A stretch of 64,000 nucleotides of DNA from Cordylochernes scorpioides (lineage: Eukaryota; Arthropoda; Arachnida; Pseudoscorpiones; Chernetidae). The translations under genes were made by a program, and so were the position numbers. A model generated the notes under the pieces. The model was not told the origin of the DNA. It did not search any database and worked only from the letters and a program-made list of their open reading frames with translations. The number at the start of each line of letters is the position of its first letter. Within the stretch, counting starts at the first letter, position 1. The stretch is from positions 41,834,406-41,898,405 of the forward strand of contig CP092877.1 in the NCBI GenBank assembly GCA_030710605.1. Reading direction: 5' to 3'. This document shows positions 10,285 to 21,955 of the stretch, one piece after another.

Positions 10285-12330
10285 CAATGAGGCTCAGGTA
10301 GCGCCTGAGAACGGATGGGAGGCAGATCCTTTTGCCGTGGAGTGAACGACCTAGTCAGAGCTGATGGGCCAGCTCGACATATTGGGTCTAGTAACTTCTC
10401 ATGCATCCCTCTTGAAAAAACCCGAAGACAAGGATAAGCCGAGGACGCTCAAATTCCCTCGAGCTCCGAGCGTATGCCCAATAATACCTCGTTGGATATT
10501 TCTAATAATTCTCCGCCGCGCCCACTAATGGCCCAGGGAAGTCCCCTATGGAAGCAGACACCTTCCGCACAGCGAGAGTCGACACGACTCGAGAGGATAG
10601 GCAGGGTGTTCACTTGAGTCCGCGAAAAGGGACGCGGCGCCTGAGGATTTGAGCTCAGGTGCCTTCCGCACAGCTTTCTCTGGATACCCAGAGCGAGAGG
10701 ATAGGAAGGATCGTCCATCCCACCCTGATTTCCGCCTCAACAGGATCATCAACATGGAGATCCCTGTGGATCCTTTCCTGTTGATTGACCCTTCGTCTGA
10801 GGCGAGAATCGGCTCAATAGTCGAGGAGTCGGGGGCTGAGATAGAGGCCACCAAGGCAGGGTACCTCAATGACCTGAATGAAATGAATTAATTTCTAAAT
10901 CAGTCATTGACACCCAGAAGAAGTGCACGAAGCTTAAGGAGCTTGCCGAGGCGTTCCAGGACTCCCTAGACAACATACGTCGAGGGAGGAAGATTGGAAA
11001 TGTTCATCCGAACATTCTCGAGCAATGCTTCGATAAGCTCCACAAGAAACATAGGTCGGCTCTTGAAGAGCTCGAGCTCCTGCGGGTGAAGAAGTGGAAC
11101 CTGGAGGAACGGATCCTCAGTCCGACCACCCTGCAGTATGGCATAGAGAGGGAAGTGGCAACGGCTCATTTAGAGTCGCTGAAACTAGCTGAGGTCGAGG
11201 TATGTTCTCCCAATGACGCTTCCCCAGTCCTCCCTAGACGAGAGACGCCTAGAAACGAAAAGACGGAGGAGCCCACAAGGGAAAGGGCCGGGAGTTACTG
11301 CCTAGAGGTAGAGGGAGACCCGGTCCGAATACCAACTAGAGACGAGAAAGCTGTTCCGCCATCTCCCCCAAAACAACCTGTTCACACTAGGAACAGCGGG
11401 AGAAGAAGAAGAAAAGGGTTAAGAAGCCTTCAGTAAAAGAGGAAGAGAGTAGGACTGAGGTGACAACCGGATCAAAAGGGACCCACCGAGGGGGACGCCT
11501 ACAGAGGAGGTGAAAGAACCTCCTCCCCCGAAGAAGAACAGGGCTAAAGTGGTTAAGGATCCCCCAAAGACGGCCAAGACTACCGAGCCAAACCCCCAAA
11601 GGTCAAGCGCCCCCCTAGATGAAAGGAGGACTTGACCCTGGTAGTTGAGTGGAGTGAGAATGCATGGTCCGAGTTAATGCTCGCGGTGCTGAAAGGCATT
11701 GCTGGTAGCATTCCTGGGCACCGCTATGACCTCAAAATGATTCGGAGTGGGAGAACTGTGGCTCTCATATTGAATAACCCCGAGGACAAGAAACTAGCCG
11801 TGGAGGCTATAGAGAGGGAGCCTGCACTGAGGCTAGGAGGCCTCAAGAGGGCCAGAAGGGAGCTGATTCTCCTGGGTGTCAACTCTGACATGAAAGAGGA
11901 GACGCTAAGAGAAATGGTGGTGCTCCAAAATTTGGGGTGTGGAGACTTCTTGGAAGGATAAATGAGATTCTATCCAAAGAGTACAAGGAGGCCAACGCAA
12001 CGAATTGGGTCATTTCGGGCCTAAAGGAGGCCACCATGAAATCCCTCCTTGGCAAGAAGAGGTTGAAGACGGTGCCAGGATGGTACCTATAAGGGTGAAT
12101 GAAGCAGTGTCAACTTGCTTCAGGTACCTAAGGCCCGGTCATATCGCAAGGACTTGCGAACATCCTAAGAGGTGTGGGAGGTGCGAGGTCGTGCACTCCC
12201 AAGAACAGGGATGCGATATGAAGCCGGGCTGTTGGCTCTGTTTAGAGGCCAACAAGAGGTACGGCAGGAAATATGACTCCAATCATCGCCCCGGAGTACG
12301 CAGTGCTCGGTAAAGGCCTGGTACGTGAAC
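10285..12330 (+). pseudogene. LINE C ORF1: gag-like protein with CCHC-type knuckles
   Basis: A run of plus-strand frames (10649-10891, 11086-11436, 11632-11961, 12005-12313) forms a decayed ORF1 of an R1-like LINE. Visible parts are a charged, Pro/Glu/Arg-rich N-terminal half, a central region around ALRLGGLKRARRELILLG, and the knuckle region near 12110-12240. The first knuckle, CFRYLRPGHIARTC, has Tyr where the second Cys is expected; it is followed by CGRC...H...C. ORF1 proteins bind element RNA and target the particle. At least four frame changes separate the pieces. There is a small internal repeat (CCTTCCGCACAG at 10559 and 10662). Confidence 0.7.
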
Positions 12331-12995
12331 GGGAGGCGATGGTAGACGAGCCAAAGAAGGAGGTGTGGAGGTTCGTGCAGCTAAATTGCGCTCGTTCGAG
12401 GAGGAGCTCTGAGGAGCTAGACCGGATCATTAAAAGTGATCGCCCTCATGTTATCCTGGTGCAGAAGATGTACCTGTAGGATGATGGGAAGATGAGTCTA
12501 GATACTCGTTACAGCTTTTTCTCTAGCGAGTGCAACATGGCCGCCTTACTGGTCCGGGGAGATCTTCCTTGTTTGGGTTGTGGGTCCTGGGAGGGGGCGG
12601 TGCCTGTACAGATCGAGGGCGGCGTATCTAAAACTGGTCTGACTCTCTACCCACATACCACCTCAGAATAACGACCTTGGTAAGCTGGAATTCCTAAATG
12701 ATTTTTGGCTGGGAAGGAAAGGCACGAGGTCGTGATTGGCGGGGATTTTAACGCGCGTACACAGCTGTTTGGAGGCAGGGAGGAAAATTCTGAAGGAAAG
12801 GCGCTGGTCGATCTTGTTATTGGTCAGAGTCTGGAGATTTGGAACGTCTATAGTGAATCGACGTTTGCCACGGCAAACGGTGAAAGCATCATAGACTTCT
12901 CCCTGGCAAGAACGAGCAGGATGCGGCGTTTGAGGTGGGGAAACGGATCCCACGGACGTAAGCGACTACAAACTCATTAGGTTTGAGGCCAGTTG
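12330..12995 (+). pseudogene. LINE C ORF2: apurinic-type endonuclease
   Basis: The frames 12273-12479 and 12705-12980 give RFVQLNCARSRRSSEELD (N-terminal strand with the catalytic Asn) and VVIGGDFNARTQLFGG, the GDFNA box of LINE endonucleases, followed by SIIDFSLARTS. This domain nicks the target DNA to prime cDNA synthesis. A stop (12477) and a frame change separate the two halves. The final SDH segment is not clear. R1-like elements have this arrangement; target specificity cannot be judged here. Confidence 0.78.
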
Positions 12996-14965
12996 TGAAG
13001 TGGAACCGCCATCAGTGGAGTGAGTTCCTCCGGTACAGCATCAGGCGGCCTAACCTTGAAAGATTCAGACGCCGGTTTGCTTGCACACTTGGGGATAGAC
13101 AGGCTGGAGCAGTTGACAGAATTTCTATTAATAGCATGGTCATTGAGCTCCACCAGGATATAACCAACACGGGCAAAAATCGGAGGCCCCTGGATCTGGA
13201 AAGGTTACCGCATTTAAAAGGCTTAAACATCCTTATCCTTGGTGGACCGAGGACCTGGAGATCGAGAAGAAGAGAGTCAGAGCCATGAGGAAGCTATTCC
13301 AGAATAGTACGGGCAAGAAAGAGTTAGGAGAAGAATAGCTTTCCAGAAGGTCTTAGCAGGGTACAAGAGACACACCAAAAGGGCGAAGAGGAAACACTGG
13401 AGGGAGCAGTTCAAAACCGTACTGGAGATTAATCATATGGTCTCCCTTACATGGGTTGCCTCTGGAAAGATAAGGTGCTACGCTAACTTGAGGCTACTTG
13501 AAGGGGGAAGATGGGTTTAAGACCCAGGACTTGAAGGAGACCCTGGACCTCATCTTGGATCGGCACTTCGGAAACGAGGGAACCAGAGGACGAGATCTCT
13601 CCGACCACTTGTGGTTTGATGGATCCGCCCCTTTTCTGAGAATGAGGTGAAACGGACGGCTTCACGATGGGGAACAGGAAATCTCCTGGTCCCGACGGAA
13701 TCGATAACACGGTCGTGAATGCCCTGGTAAGGATGCAGGTTATTAAATAGGTGCCTGGACACTGGTACTTTTCCTGAGGCATGGAAGGTTGCCCGAGTAG
13801 TGCTTCTCGAAAAGTCTGGTAGAAAGGGTAATTCTCCTAATGATTATCGTCCGCTTTCTTTACTAGCGTGTCTAGGTAAGGTCCTGGATAGCCTACTAGC
13901 TCAGCGACTGAAGCACTGGCTAGAGAGTAATGAGCTCCTTTCCTCTTCCCAACATGGTTTTTGGAAAGCAAAATTCACAACCACAGCTCTAAACGAGGTG
14001 TTAGAGGGAGTTGAGATGGGCTTAAACAAGGGTGCTTGGGTTCTTCTCGTGGCCCTGTACATCGATGGCGCGTTCAACTCCATGAACTGGGAAAAGCTGA
14101 TAAGCAATTTATGGACATGGGTCGTCCAGATAATTTGTGCAGCTTGGTTCGTGACTTCCTGAGAGATAGACGGATTAGCCTCAGCTTTGGTGGGCTGAAG
14201 TTGGAAAAAAAACTGTGCTAGGGGTTGCCCCCAGGGCTCCTGCTGCGGACCTATTCTGTGGAATATCCTGGTAAACATCCTTTTCCAGGAGGAGCTGCCT
14301 GAGGGAGCCAGGCTGGTTCTCTATGCCGACGACCAGTTCCTCATCATTGAGGCTGCTTCGAGAGCAAGGGCTGAGAAGTGTGTTGAAACTTCTCTCCAAA
14401 TCCTCTCGAACTGGGCCCATGACTCTGACCTTAAGTTCAATGTCTCCAAAACTAAAGCCCTCAGCTTTAAGATTAGAGACATAAGAACTAAAAGGGAAGG
14501 GATCGAATGGGAACAAGCCGGCTATCCGGATGGAAGGACGGAGGGTAGCGTTGGTCAATAGGGTGACCATCCTGGGGGTGGTCATTGATGACAAGATGGG
14601 TTGGCAATACCACGCGGAGGAGATGGTGGCGAGAGGCAGAGAGGCATTGTGCAGGCTGTCGCGGTTGGCTCTCAACAAGGGGGTAGGAGGGTACTATTTT
14701 CAGGAAACCTCTACCTTTCCTGTGTCGAGCCAACCCAGCTATATGCTTCCAGGGCTTGGTGGGCGCCGAAACAGGAACCAGAAGGTGGCAACAACTCTAG
14801 AGAGAGTGCAGAGGACAGCGGCACTCAGTATCACAGGGGGATATCGCACTACCAGCAGTGAGGTCTTATTGGTCCTCGCTGGGCTTATTCCCCTGGGATT
14901 GAAACTAGAGGAGGAGACCATCAGACAGAAGATCTGGGAGAACATGGAAGATGCCCTGTAACTTG
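12983..14965 (+). pseudogene. LINE C ORF2: reverse transcriptase
   Basis: Overlapping frames 12983-13288, 13800-14162 and 14530-14961 cover the polymerase. RPLSLLACLGKVLDSLLAQRL marks the fingers, VALYIDGAFNSMNWEKL the palm entry. VLYADDQFLIIEA carries the YADD box at 14322-14333, in a frame too short to stand out. RVALVNRVTILGVVIDDKMGW marks the thumb. Several frameshifts (about 13300-13800, 14165, 14500) make it non-functional. The GC-rich codons contrast with the AT-rich surroundings and suggest a distinct element lineage or a fairly recent arrival. Confidence 0.8.
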
Positions 14966-15054
14966 AAGCGGGTGCCCTGGAATGGAAGAGGGACCCAAGG
15001 AAGCCTCCGCAGTGGTTGCCAAAGTGGAATTGGAGCCCTGGAGGGCCAACAGGA

Positions 15055-15563
15055 TTTGCACGGAGGTTTTCACTGATGAGAGTAAGTCTGGAACCAATAC
15101 TGGAGCTGGGGTAGTGATTTTTCACTAATGGAGAGCTGATCTTCCAAGAAAGCTTAACACTCAGAGTGGACGAACTGGTCTTTTCAGCCGAGCTGGTTGC
15201 GATCAGGGAAGCCCTCAGAGTGTGTGCCGAGAAGGAACTTCAGCCGGAACGCGTCTATTCAGATTGTATTTCGGCCCTCGTCGCCATCAATCTGGAGAAA
15301 GGCAACTCGTGCATCAAATAATCCAGGAGCTGGAGATGATGACGCGGGCTCCGGAGGTCCATTGGTTTAGAGGACACAGCCTCATCGAAGGTAATGAGTT
15401 CGCAGACAGGCTCGCTAAGGCAGGATGCTTTAGAGGTAGATTAGTGAGGACCCCAGTGACCAAGAAAGAAGTTTGTAGGAGAATCAGGGGGCACGTCCAG
15501 GACTTATGGTTGGACAGATGGAGGAACAGTGTGAAGGGGAGAGAGGTATATTCAATTGGGTAA
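15055..15563 (+). pseudogene. LINE C ORF2: RNase H domain
   Basis: After the polymerase the plus strand reads DESKSGTNTGAGVVIFH (first catalytic Asp region) and then, from 15222-15563, VHWFRGHSLIEGNEFADRLAKAG, the GN-x-x-AD box with the His loop of RNase H. Presence of RNase H places LINE C among I/R1-type elements that retained it. The frame breaks at about 15127 and at 15562. Beyond this, CVCGEGD...H...C (about 15678-15730) is a C-terminal knuckle. Confidence 0.7.
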
Positions 15564-16330
15564 ACGACACCCAATTACCTCTGTAAGGTAATGTCCACAA
15601 ACTCATTAGGGTTAGTTCGGGACATTGGGCCCTTCCCCAGGAGTCTCCACAGATTTGAAATTAAGAGCAATCCTGATTGCGTCTGTGGAGAAGGGGATGT
15701 GGATGCACGCCACTACGTCTAGAATTGTCCAAGGGTAGTGGGTTGTATAGCAGTGTTGGGCAAATATTAATTAAATGATTTATTAAAGATTAACAATTGA
15801 TTAATTGTTAATTGTAATTTTCACAATTAACAATTAATCAATTGTTAATTGTATTTTTACAATTAACAATTAATTAATTGTTAATTGCACTTCAATTTAA
15901 TGAAAAATATTTTTTTAATGCCCAACAATGGTGTATTGGAAGAGAGAAAAAGGGCGAGGGGCGCGATCGAGAGTGAGCTGCTGAGAAATCACAGCAAGCT
16001 TCTTGAGAAATCCCACGACGTGGCAGCTGAGCTTTTCTCAGCTGTGAGTGAACAGAGTCGACCGGTGGCTGCCTCCCCGCGGTCCTCGCAGGACACAGTA
16101 AATAGTTTCCTATTTTGCTGTGACTAAAGGCCACCGGTTATAGAAATCCTTCCAGACACGTTGTATGGGAGGTGGTTTTTCCAGGTACAATGTCCAAGCA
16201 CTAGCTTGGATACCGTTACTTGGCTTATGAGTTGAACAGGATAGCAGCGAAGGGCATGCCGGCTTGTAGACCGAAAAGGTCTTGGGTGGCCATCTGCTTC
16301 TAGGGTGTAACCAACTGTGGTTAGGTAGGA
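15564..16330 (+). pseudogene. LINE C ORF2 C-terminus and 3' UTR, interrupted by a MITE
   Basis: The Cys-knuckle segment ends in NCPRVVGCI at about 15750. It continues, after the inserted MITE, as GVLEERKRARGAIESELL (from about 15931) through to a stop at 16125. The reading frame being recoverable on both sides shows that the MITE hit the coding region. The 3' UTR holds the 64-bp unit with GTACCAACTGTG that is also tandem at 9298-9425. The LINE meets LINE D tail-to-tail at about 16325. Confidence 0.62.
15751..15930. mobile_element. hAT-like MITE (copy 1)
   Basis: A 180-bp AT-rich element with terminal inverted repeats CAGTGTTGGGCA... and ...TGCCCAACAATG. It is flanked by TTGTATAG and GTGTATTG, an 8-bp target duplication with two mismatches, as hAT transposases make. 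The interior is built from alternating TTAACAATTAAT / ATTAATTGTTAA blocks, so the whole interior is self-complementary. It has no coding capacity and would need a transposase from elsewhere. Confidence 0.7.
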
Positions 16331-17310
16331 TATTCCAGTTATTGTTTATTTTTTGTTTTGGCTACTGTTTCTATTTCTTTAAAAGTAAGTTTATTTTTCT
16401 GTAGGAAGGGTTCTTTTGTGCCTTATTTCACTAGCGCATCAGCAGCTTCATTGCCTCCAATGCCAACATGTGAGGGTAACCCATTGAAGGTGATTTTTTG
16501 AGAGATTTGAGAGTTTTTGGAGATAGCCAATTATGTTGGGCAAATATTAATTAAAATGATTTATTAAAGATTAACAATTGATTAATTGTTAATTGTAATT
16601 TTCACAATTAACAATTAATCAATTGTTAATTGTATTCATATAATTAACAATTAATTCATTGTTAATTGCACTTCAATTTAATTGAAAAATATTTTTTTAA
16701 TGCCCAACACTGGTGTATAGGAAGAGAGAAAAAGGGCGAGGGGCGCGATCGAGAGTGAGCTGCTGAGAAATCACAGCAAGCTTCTTGAGAAATCCCACGA
16801 CGTGGCAGCTGAGCTTTTCCTCAGCTGTGAGTGAACAGAGTCGACCGGTGGCTGCCTCCCCGCGGTCCTCGCAGGACACAGTAAATAGTTTCCTATTTTG
16901 CTGTGACTAAAGGCCACCGGTATAGAAATCCTTCCAGACACGTTGTATGGGAGGTGGTTTTTCCAGGTACAATGTCCAAGCACTAGCTTGGATACCGTTA
17001 CTTGGCTTATGAGTTGAACAGGATAGCAGCGAAGGGCATGCCGGCTTGTAGACCGAAAGGTCTGGGTGGGCCATCTGCTTCTAGGGTGTACCAACTGTGG
17101 TTAGGTAGGATCTTCCAGTTCTTGTTTATTTTTGTTTTGGCTACTGTTTCTATTTCTTTAAAAGTAAGTTTATTTTTCTGTAGGAAGGGTTCTTTTGTGC
17201 CTTATTTCACTAGCGCATCAGCAATTTCATTGCCTCCAATGCCAACATGTGGAGGGTACCCATTGAAGGTGATATTTGAGAGATTTGAGAGTTTTTGGAG
17301 ATAGCAATTA
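15754..17310. repeat. Tandem duplication of 0.78 kb
   Basis: 15754-16533 and 16534-17310 are direct copies in the same order: MITE, LINE C C-terminus and 3' UTR, then the 3' end of LINE D. They differ by scattered single-base changes and small indels. Copy 1 starts TGTTGGG and the sequence after copy 2 is TGTTCTTG, so both breakpoints share TGTT. The second copy (16534-17310) begins part-way into the MITE and lacks its first three bases. Confidence 0.85.
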
Positions 17311-19441
17311 TGTTCTTGCTTACTTTGTCTCTAAGTTTCCAGTGTGACTCAAGTGTTGTATGGCACTTCTACTAACAGTAAGAATCCATATATCGTGATG
17401 TTTAGTGTTTCTGATGATTTTAAGGCTTCATAGATGGCTATAAGTTCTGGATCTGAAGACTGAGCAAAATATGGGTTACTTCTGTTCATTTTCTCAATGC
17501 CATTTGTGGTTTAATGAGAGGGCCACAGCCAGTTTTTCCTAACTCGTCTCTGCTACCATCGGTATAGATAGTTATCGGTATAGATTGCATTTTTTTTAGA
17601 AATGTTATATTAATTATTTCTAATGATAATTGTTTTAAGTATTCTGGATTTTAGTATTGTTTGTTGGTGGGTTCATTTAAAGTGTCATAGAATGATGCCA
17701 TCAGCGAAAAGTCCAATATTGGTTTTATGTGAAATTGTTTCTTCTATGCCTGCAATAAATAGGGTGAAGAGATTTGGGCTAAGGACTGTTCCTTGTGGTA
17801 ATCCTTTATACAATTTGAAGGTTTTAGATAGAGTGCCATTATATTTGACCCTGATGTATCTATTTTTTAAGGAAATCATTTATCCAAGTGATAGATTTTC
17901 CATCAATTTTGAAATGTTTGTATAATTTTGTAATTAACTTGTTTTTCCGTACCTTATCAAAAGCTTGTGTAAGGTCTAAAAAAGCAGCTATGTTGTGGTT
18001 AGTTGGTTTTCTGTTTTGTGCATCTTTTACCTTTTGTGTGAAAAATAAGAGTTGGTCTATTGTTCCATGAATTTCCTAAATCCATATTGTTTTTCTGGTA
18101 AGAGATTTCTTGTGTCGGGGTGGTAGGTGAATCGTCTAAGTATACTTTTTTTTCCATTAATTCGCAGCAAATACTTGTGAGGGAGATAGGTCGGTAGTTT
18201 TTTGGGTCATCAGCAGATTTGTCAAGTTTTTAAATGGGAATTATTGTTGCAGTTCTCCAGGAGTTATTGAAAATATGAAGAAGTCTTTCTTTGCCAATTT
18301 TGCCCAAGTTTGATATCATTTGGCCATGGATTTCATCTGGTCTAGGAGTCTAATTAGGTCAGTGTTTACTAATGCATGAGCTAGCTCTTTCATATTGATT
18401 TTTTTCATGGAAAATATTATGAGTGCTAGTAACATTTTTACAGTCATTAATAATCTTTCGGACCTTTTTTCAACTTTATTATCTTTAATTTCAAATTTGA
18501 TTTTACTACTTATTTGATATGAATTACCTAAAAGATGGGCAGCATTTTTATCATTAGTTGCTGAGGTACCATCTTTATTCTTAATCATATTTGTTTTTTT
18601 TTTTTCAGTTTGTGACTGGGATCTGTCAATTTGTTTTGCCAAATGCCAAAGTTGTGTATTTGGGTTTCTTGGGTTCAGGTTTTCACAAGTTTGTTTTCAT
18701 TTTCCCTTCTCACATTCACGTATAATCTTTTTATTTTTGCTTTCACAATGTTCAGTTCAGTTCTACAATTTGTTTGGTTTTGGTTGCACTTTTTTGTAGT
18801 TCATTTCTTTTAGTTATAAGTGTTTGAATAATTTTTACCTGGTGTGTATAAATTGGAATCCATTTCTTAATATTACCTCTTGGTATTGAAACTTTGGCTG
18901 CTTTAATAATGATATTTTTGAAAGATATCCAATTAGCCTTTTTGAAGTTCCAGATTTCTTCTTAATTAAGCTGGTTTTGGTTTTGGTGCTAATATCTATC
19001 AAATTAGGCAAATGATCACTTCCAATACTTTTTAATATTTGCCATTTGCATTTATGGAAAATGTCAGGATAGTAAAAACATATCTCAAGTGCTTGTGCAG
19101 TATTATAGCTGTAGGAATGATGGGTAGGATTCCCATCATTTAAGCACATGTAGGCATTGTCGTTAAATATGTTTGATAGTATTTTGCCTCTTGGGTTTTT
19201 TGGCGTAGAACATCCCCATAGTTGATGTTTAGCATTAAGGTTAACTACAATAATAGTGTTTGTCTATAAGAAATTGAGCCATTTTGTCATCGTCAATAAG
19301 TTTATTGTTTGGAGGGTGATACATATTGTATATGTTGATGGCTTTGCTTCGATTGAGGTAGACTTTGATACCTTGGGCTTTGAGGTATGATGTATTTGGA
19401 ATATTAACGGCTATGTCCTCATAGTATAAATTCTTGATTAA
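16325..19441 (-). pseudogene. LINE D: endonuclease end, reverse transcriptase and RNase H
   Basis: Read on the minus strand from about 19440: VGDLNAKHQLWG-like wording, LNDGNPTHHS and IGSDHLPNLID (endonuclease C-terminal SDH box, 19149-18835). A basic region follows (18642-18316). The polymerase has KNYRPISLTSICCEL and LDLTQAFDKVRKNKL wording near 18200-17960 and LPQGTVLSPNLFTLF at 17879-17685, where the YADD equivalent is FADG. Then comes an RNase H start (YTDGS near 17575) and its last box HVGIGGNE (17240 and the duplicated 16460). Frames shift repeatedly. The 5' end is truncated inside the endonuclease. Confidence 0.75.
16534..16712. mobile_element. hAT-like MITE (copy 2, made by the tandem duplication)
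   Basis: This repeats the copy at 15751-15930 but starts TGTTGGGCA without the first CAG, because the tandem duplication junction cut there. Its right end, CCCAACACTG, is a better inverted-repeat match than that of copy 1. It is not an independent insertion: the flanking LINE C sequence is duplicated along with it. Confidence 0.8.
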
Positions 19442-19445
19442 AAAG

Positions 19446-20132
19446 CTGAGCCATCCCCTTTAACAGCATATACAGATGGATCTTCAGACCTTACCTTATG
19501 CCTACCTATTGCCTTAACCAACCATCCCTGCATCAAGCAGAAGGAATTTTAATATACAGCGACTCCATATCCGCTCTAGAAGCAATTCAGAAGGGCAATA
19601 CTAAAATCACACAGAAAATATACTCGTTACTTACCCAACTGGAACCATTGGAGAAGAATTGCATTCTACAATGGATTCCTGCCCATGTTGGGATCGGAGG
19701 TAATGAAATGGCATTTGAATTGGAAAAGGAAGCCTGAAAGTTGAGCCAAAGGAAAGAACAAATGTCATTATTTGACGCTGATGCTTTTTCAAAATACAAG
19801 ATATTTAAACAAAAAATAAGAAAAGATAAAAATGCGAAATATACTGAGAGAAAAATGATAAAAATTATAACAATATTTAGAACAAAACACTATAAAGGAA
19901 TGACAATAGATGCAGATGGCACAAGAACCTATAGGACATGCAACAACTGTCCTGGTGTGGAACTAACACCTACCCACATATTCTCATACCCAGCAATGGC
20001 CGCAGCCTTGCAGAAATTTGACATAGACCCAGAGCAGCAGCTTTACAAACCCAAGATAGTGGACATTGCTGCTGCTGTGATGGAGATGCATGGAGACATC
20101 TGATGATCTTTTTTGGACACGACGACAACAAC
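19446..20132 (+). pseudogene. LINE plus-strand 3' end: RNase H and C-terminal knuckle
   Basis: Starts with AYTDGSSD (first RNase H Asp, about 19466). It continues as ILIYSDSISALEAIQKGN and WIPAHVGIGGNE (19498-19737), a stop, and then 19741-20103 with CNNCPGVELTPTHIF and KPKIVDIAAAVMEMHGDI, a common C-terminal ending of I/Jockey-like LINEs. The 3' tail is ACAACAACAAC (about 20121-20132). It lies head-to-head with LINE D and immediately precedes an internal point of a Tc1/mariner element, so its 3' end marks an insertion into that element. Confidence 0.75.
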
Positions 20133-20658
20133 AACGGCATTCCAGAGTAAAATAAATTATCAGAGATAGATGAATATTTTTAAATGAGTTAAAATAAATA
20201 TAATCGATACTTAGAAATTTATTATCTTCCAAAACAAACCGTATCTAAAATATCAATTTTTTTTTGCTACATGTTGTAATTTGCATTTACCTATTTTACA
20301 TATCTCTGATTGTATTTAAAAATCGTCAACCAATTCTTCTAATTTTGGCGAAGTGGTGTTTTTTAAATTTGTTATTCGATATTATTAGGGTTCTTTCCTG
20401 GTATTCAAAAAGGAAAAATACGTGTTGATCAGTTATATTTTTCAATTTATCAAACAATTTGGCCTCTGAATCTCTAATTTTGGTAGAGCGCCATCTGGCG
20501 AATTAAATTGTAACTAAAATCAATTTCGAATTTTTCATTATTTGCCATAAAAAATCCCATTGCATCCTGAACATAATGGTATTTACCGCATTCCTCTAGC
20601 GCAAATATTCGCGGAGTTATTAATTTTTAAAACAGTCCGGGACTTTTGGATCACCCTG
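20133..20658 (-). mobile_element. Terminal fragment of a Tc1/mariner-like element
   Basis: Read on the minus strand it begins CAGGGTGATCCAAAAGTCCC (inverted repeat, outer edge 20658) and is followed outside by TA. It matches the ends at 59481-59768 and 62770-63071, sharing GATGGCGCTCTACCA and AGAAAGAACCCT... . It also matches 61270-61546, so it covers roughly the first 525 bp before the transposase gene. It is cut at GGAATGCCG by the LINE tail at 20132. No coding sequence remains. Confidence 0.8.
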
Positions 20659-21244
20659 TATTTGAATCTATGAAATATAATTTTAAATAAAATAATATTT
20701 TAATATAACATATATGATATATTCTACAATATATGCGTTAAAACGACCAATAAGCAATCGTTTTGTCCGTTTAAACCTCAACAAATATCTCTTTTATTTA
20801 AATAAAAAAATTAATAATTCTTTACAATTTAATTCTCTCTCTAATCTAAGAATGATCTATTAATGATACAGTCTGTCAGAGAAACAAAGCTTATATTGAG
20901 ACATGGAACATTCCATGCGCGCGCTAGAAGGTTCTTTCCCGCGTGGCGTAACACTCATTACACTGCCACCTGGTGAGTCTAGGAACCTCCAGAGAGGCCC
21001 AGAATAAATATAAAAGATACATAATATATGATTAACATATTATATTTAAGAGAATATGTTCATAATTTTAAAATAAACAGTTTACATTTGGGATCGACCC
21101 AAGAAATTAATAAAAATAGAGTTATATATTGGATTTAATACTACAAAATTATTTATTACAAAGTTATCCTATCATAAAAAATGTATCATATATATATGTG
21201 TGAGTGTGTGATTATACGCGCAGAGTGGAAAGTAAATGAAGAAA
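20659..21244. other. AT-rich stretch without recognised gene
   Basis: No coding signal. It contains a palindromic ATATATGATATATTC-type region and an isolated GC-richer patch (20905-21005) with GCGCGCGCTAGAAGGTTC. At 20962-20976 the minus strand reads TCACCAGGTGGCAGT, which fits the CTCF consensus at 14 of 15 positions. It may be decayed LTR or regulatory sequence; I cannot decide. Confidence 0.3.
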
Positions 21245-21950
21245 CGACACAATTAATTAAAAATATATATAATGGACCGAATTATGTGAAAATAAAATGG
21301 CTCAAGCCCGGTAAAAAGTATCTTTAGAAAGACAAGCCCACAGCATACCGCGAGTAGACATCGAGTCCAGTTGCCGGTCCCAAGCCCGGATGAAAAGGGA
21401 GGAGCAGTAACAAGCTCACTAAAAAAATTGATCTCAGCTGGCCCGGCTGTAAGTGCTCCTAATCTAGGGATACAGGATGAGCAGAGTTTGTACTCCACGT
21501 AAGGAGCGGCTGCACATGGCGTCTGTTACTCTTGTCAGAGGCGGCCATTTCTTTTGGAGCTAAGTCGGCCTGCCACTGAGTAGTGCTCCCAGTCTTAATG
21601 ACAAAGGCAGACGCATTCTACTTCACCCAGTCATGATGGTTGTCAAGTCTCAAGCTCGACAAGCTTGATACCCATATATGATTGAGTGGAAAGGAAGATG
21701 ATGTTATGATATAGAGCCCCCGTTGAAGAAGGCTGAACATGGTTTGAGTATACTTAAAGCTGGAGTAGCTAGGAATAGAGAAAATAATTTTATAATTGAA
21801 ATTAATCAAGTTTATGACGGACACAGTTTTATGGAAATGAAATATGGTAGAGTACATAAGTAAATAATATTTACAAGAGGTATTACAACACTGAAGAGTT
21901 CAAAATTTAAGGAAATTGTAGAAAATATTAAAGTTATATGCCTTAAAATG
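21245..21950. other. LINE 5'-UTR-like sequence, decayed
   Basis: A GC-richer block (21300-21610) contains TGGCTCAAGCCCGGTAAAAA and, nearby, CCGGTCCCAAGCCCGG, wording I associate with LINE 5' regions, plus GACAAGCTTGATACCCATAT (21658-21677). The latter, with ATGATTGAGTGG, recurs at 51815-51865. No intact ORF. The plus-strand reading after 21760 is too decayed to assign. Confidence 0.35.
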
Positions 21951-21955
21951 TAATG

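Noticed and set aside
14181-14678. A 165-codon minus-strand ORF
   Set aside because: It is antisense to the LINE C reverse transcriptase (YADD at 14322-14333) and is a shadow of the coding strand.
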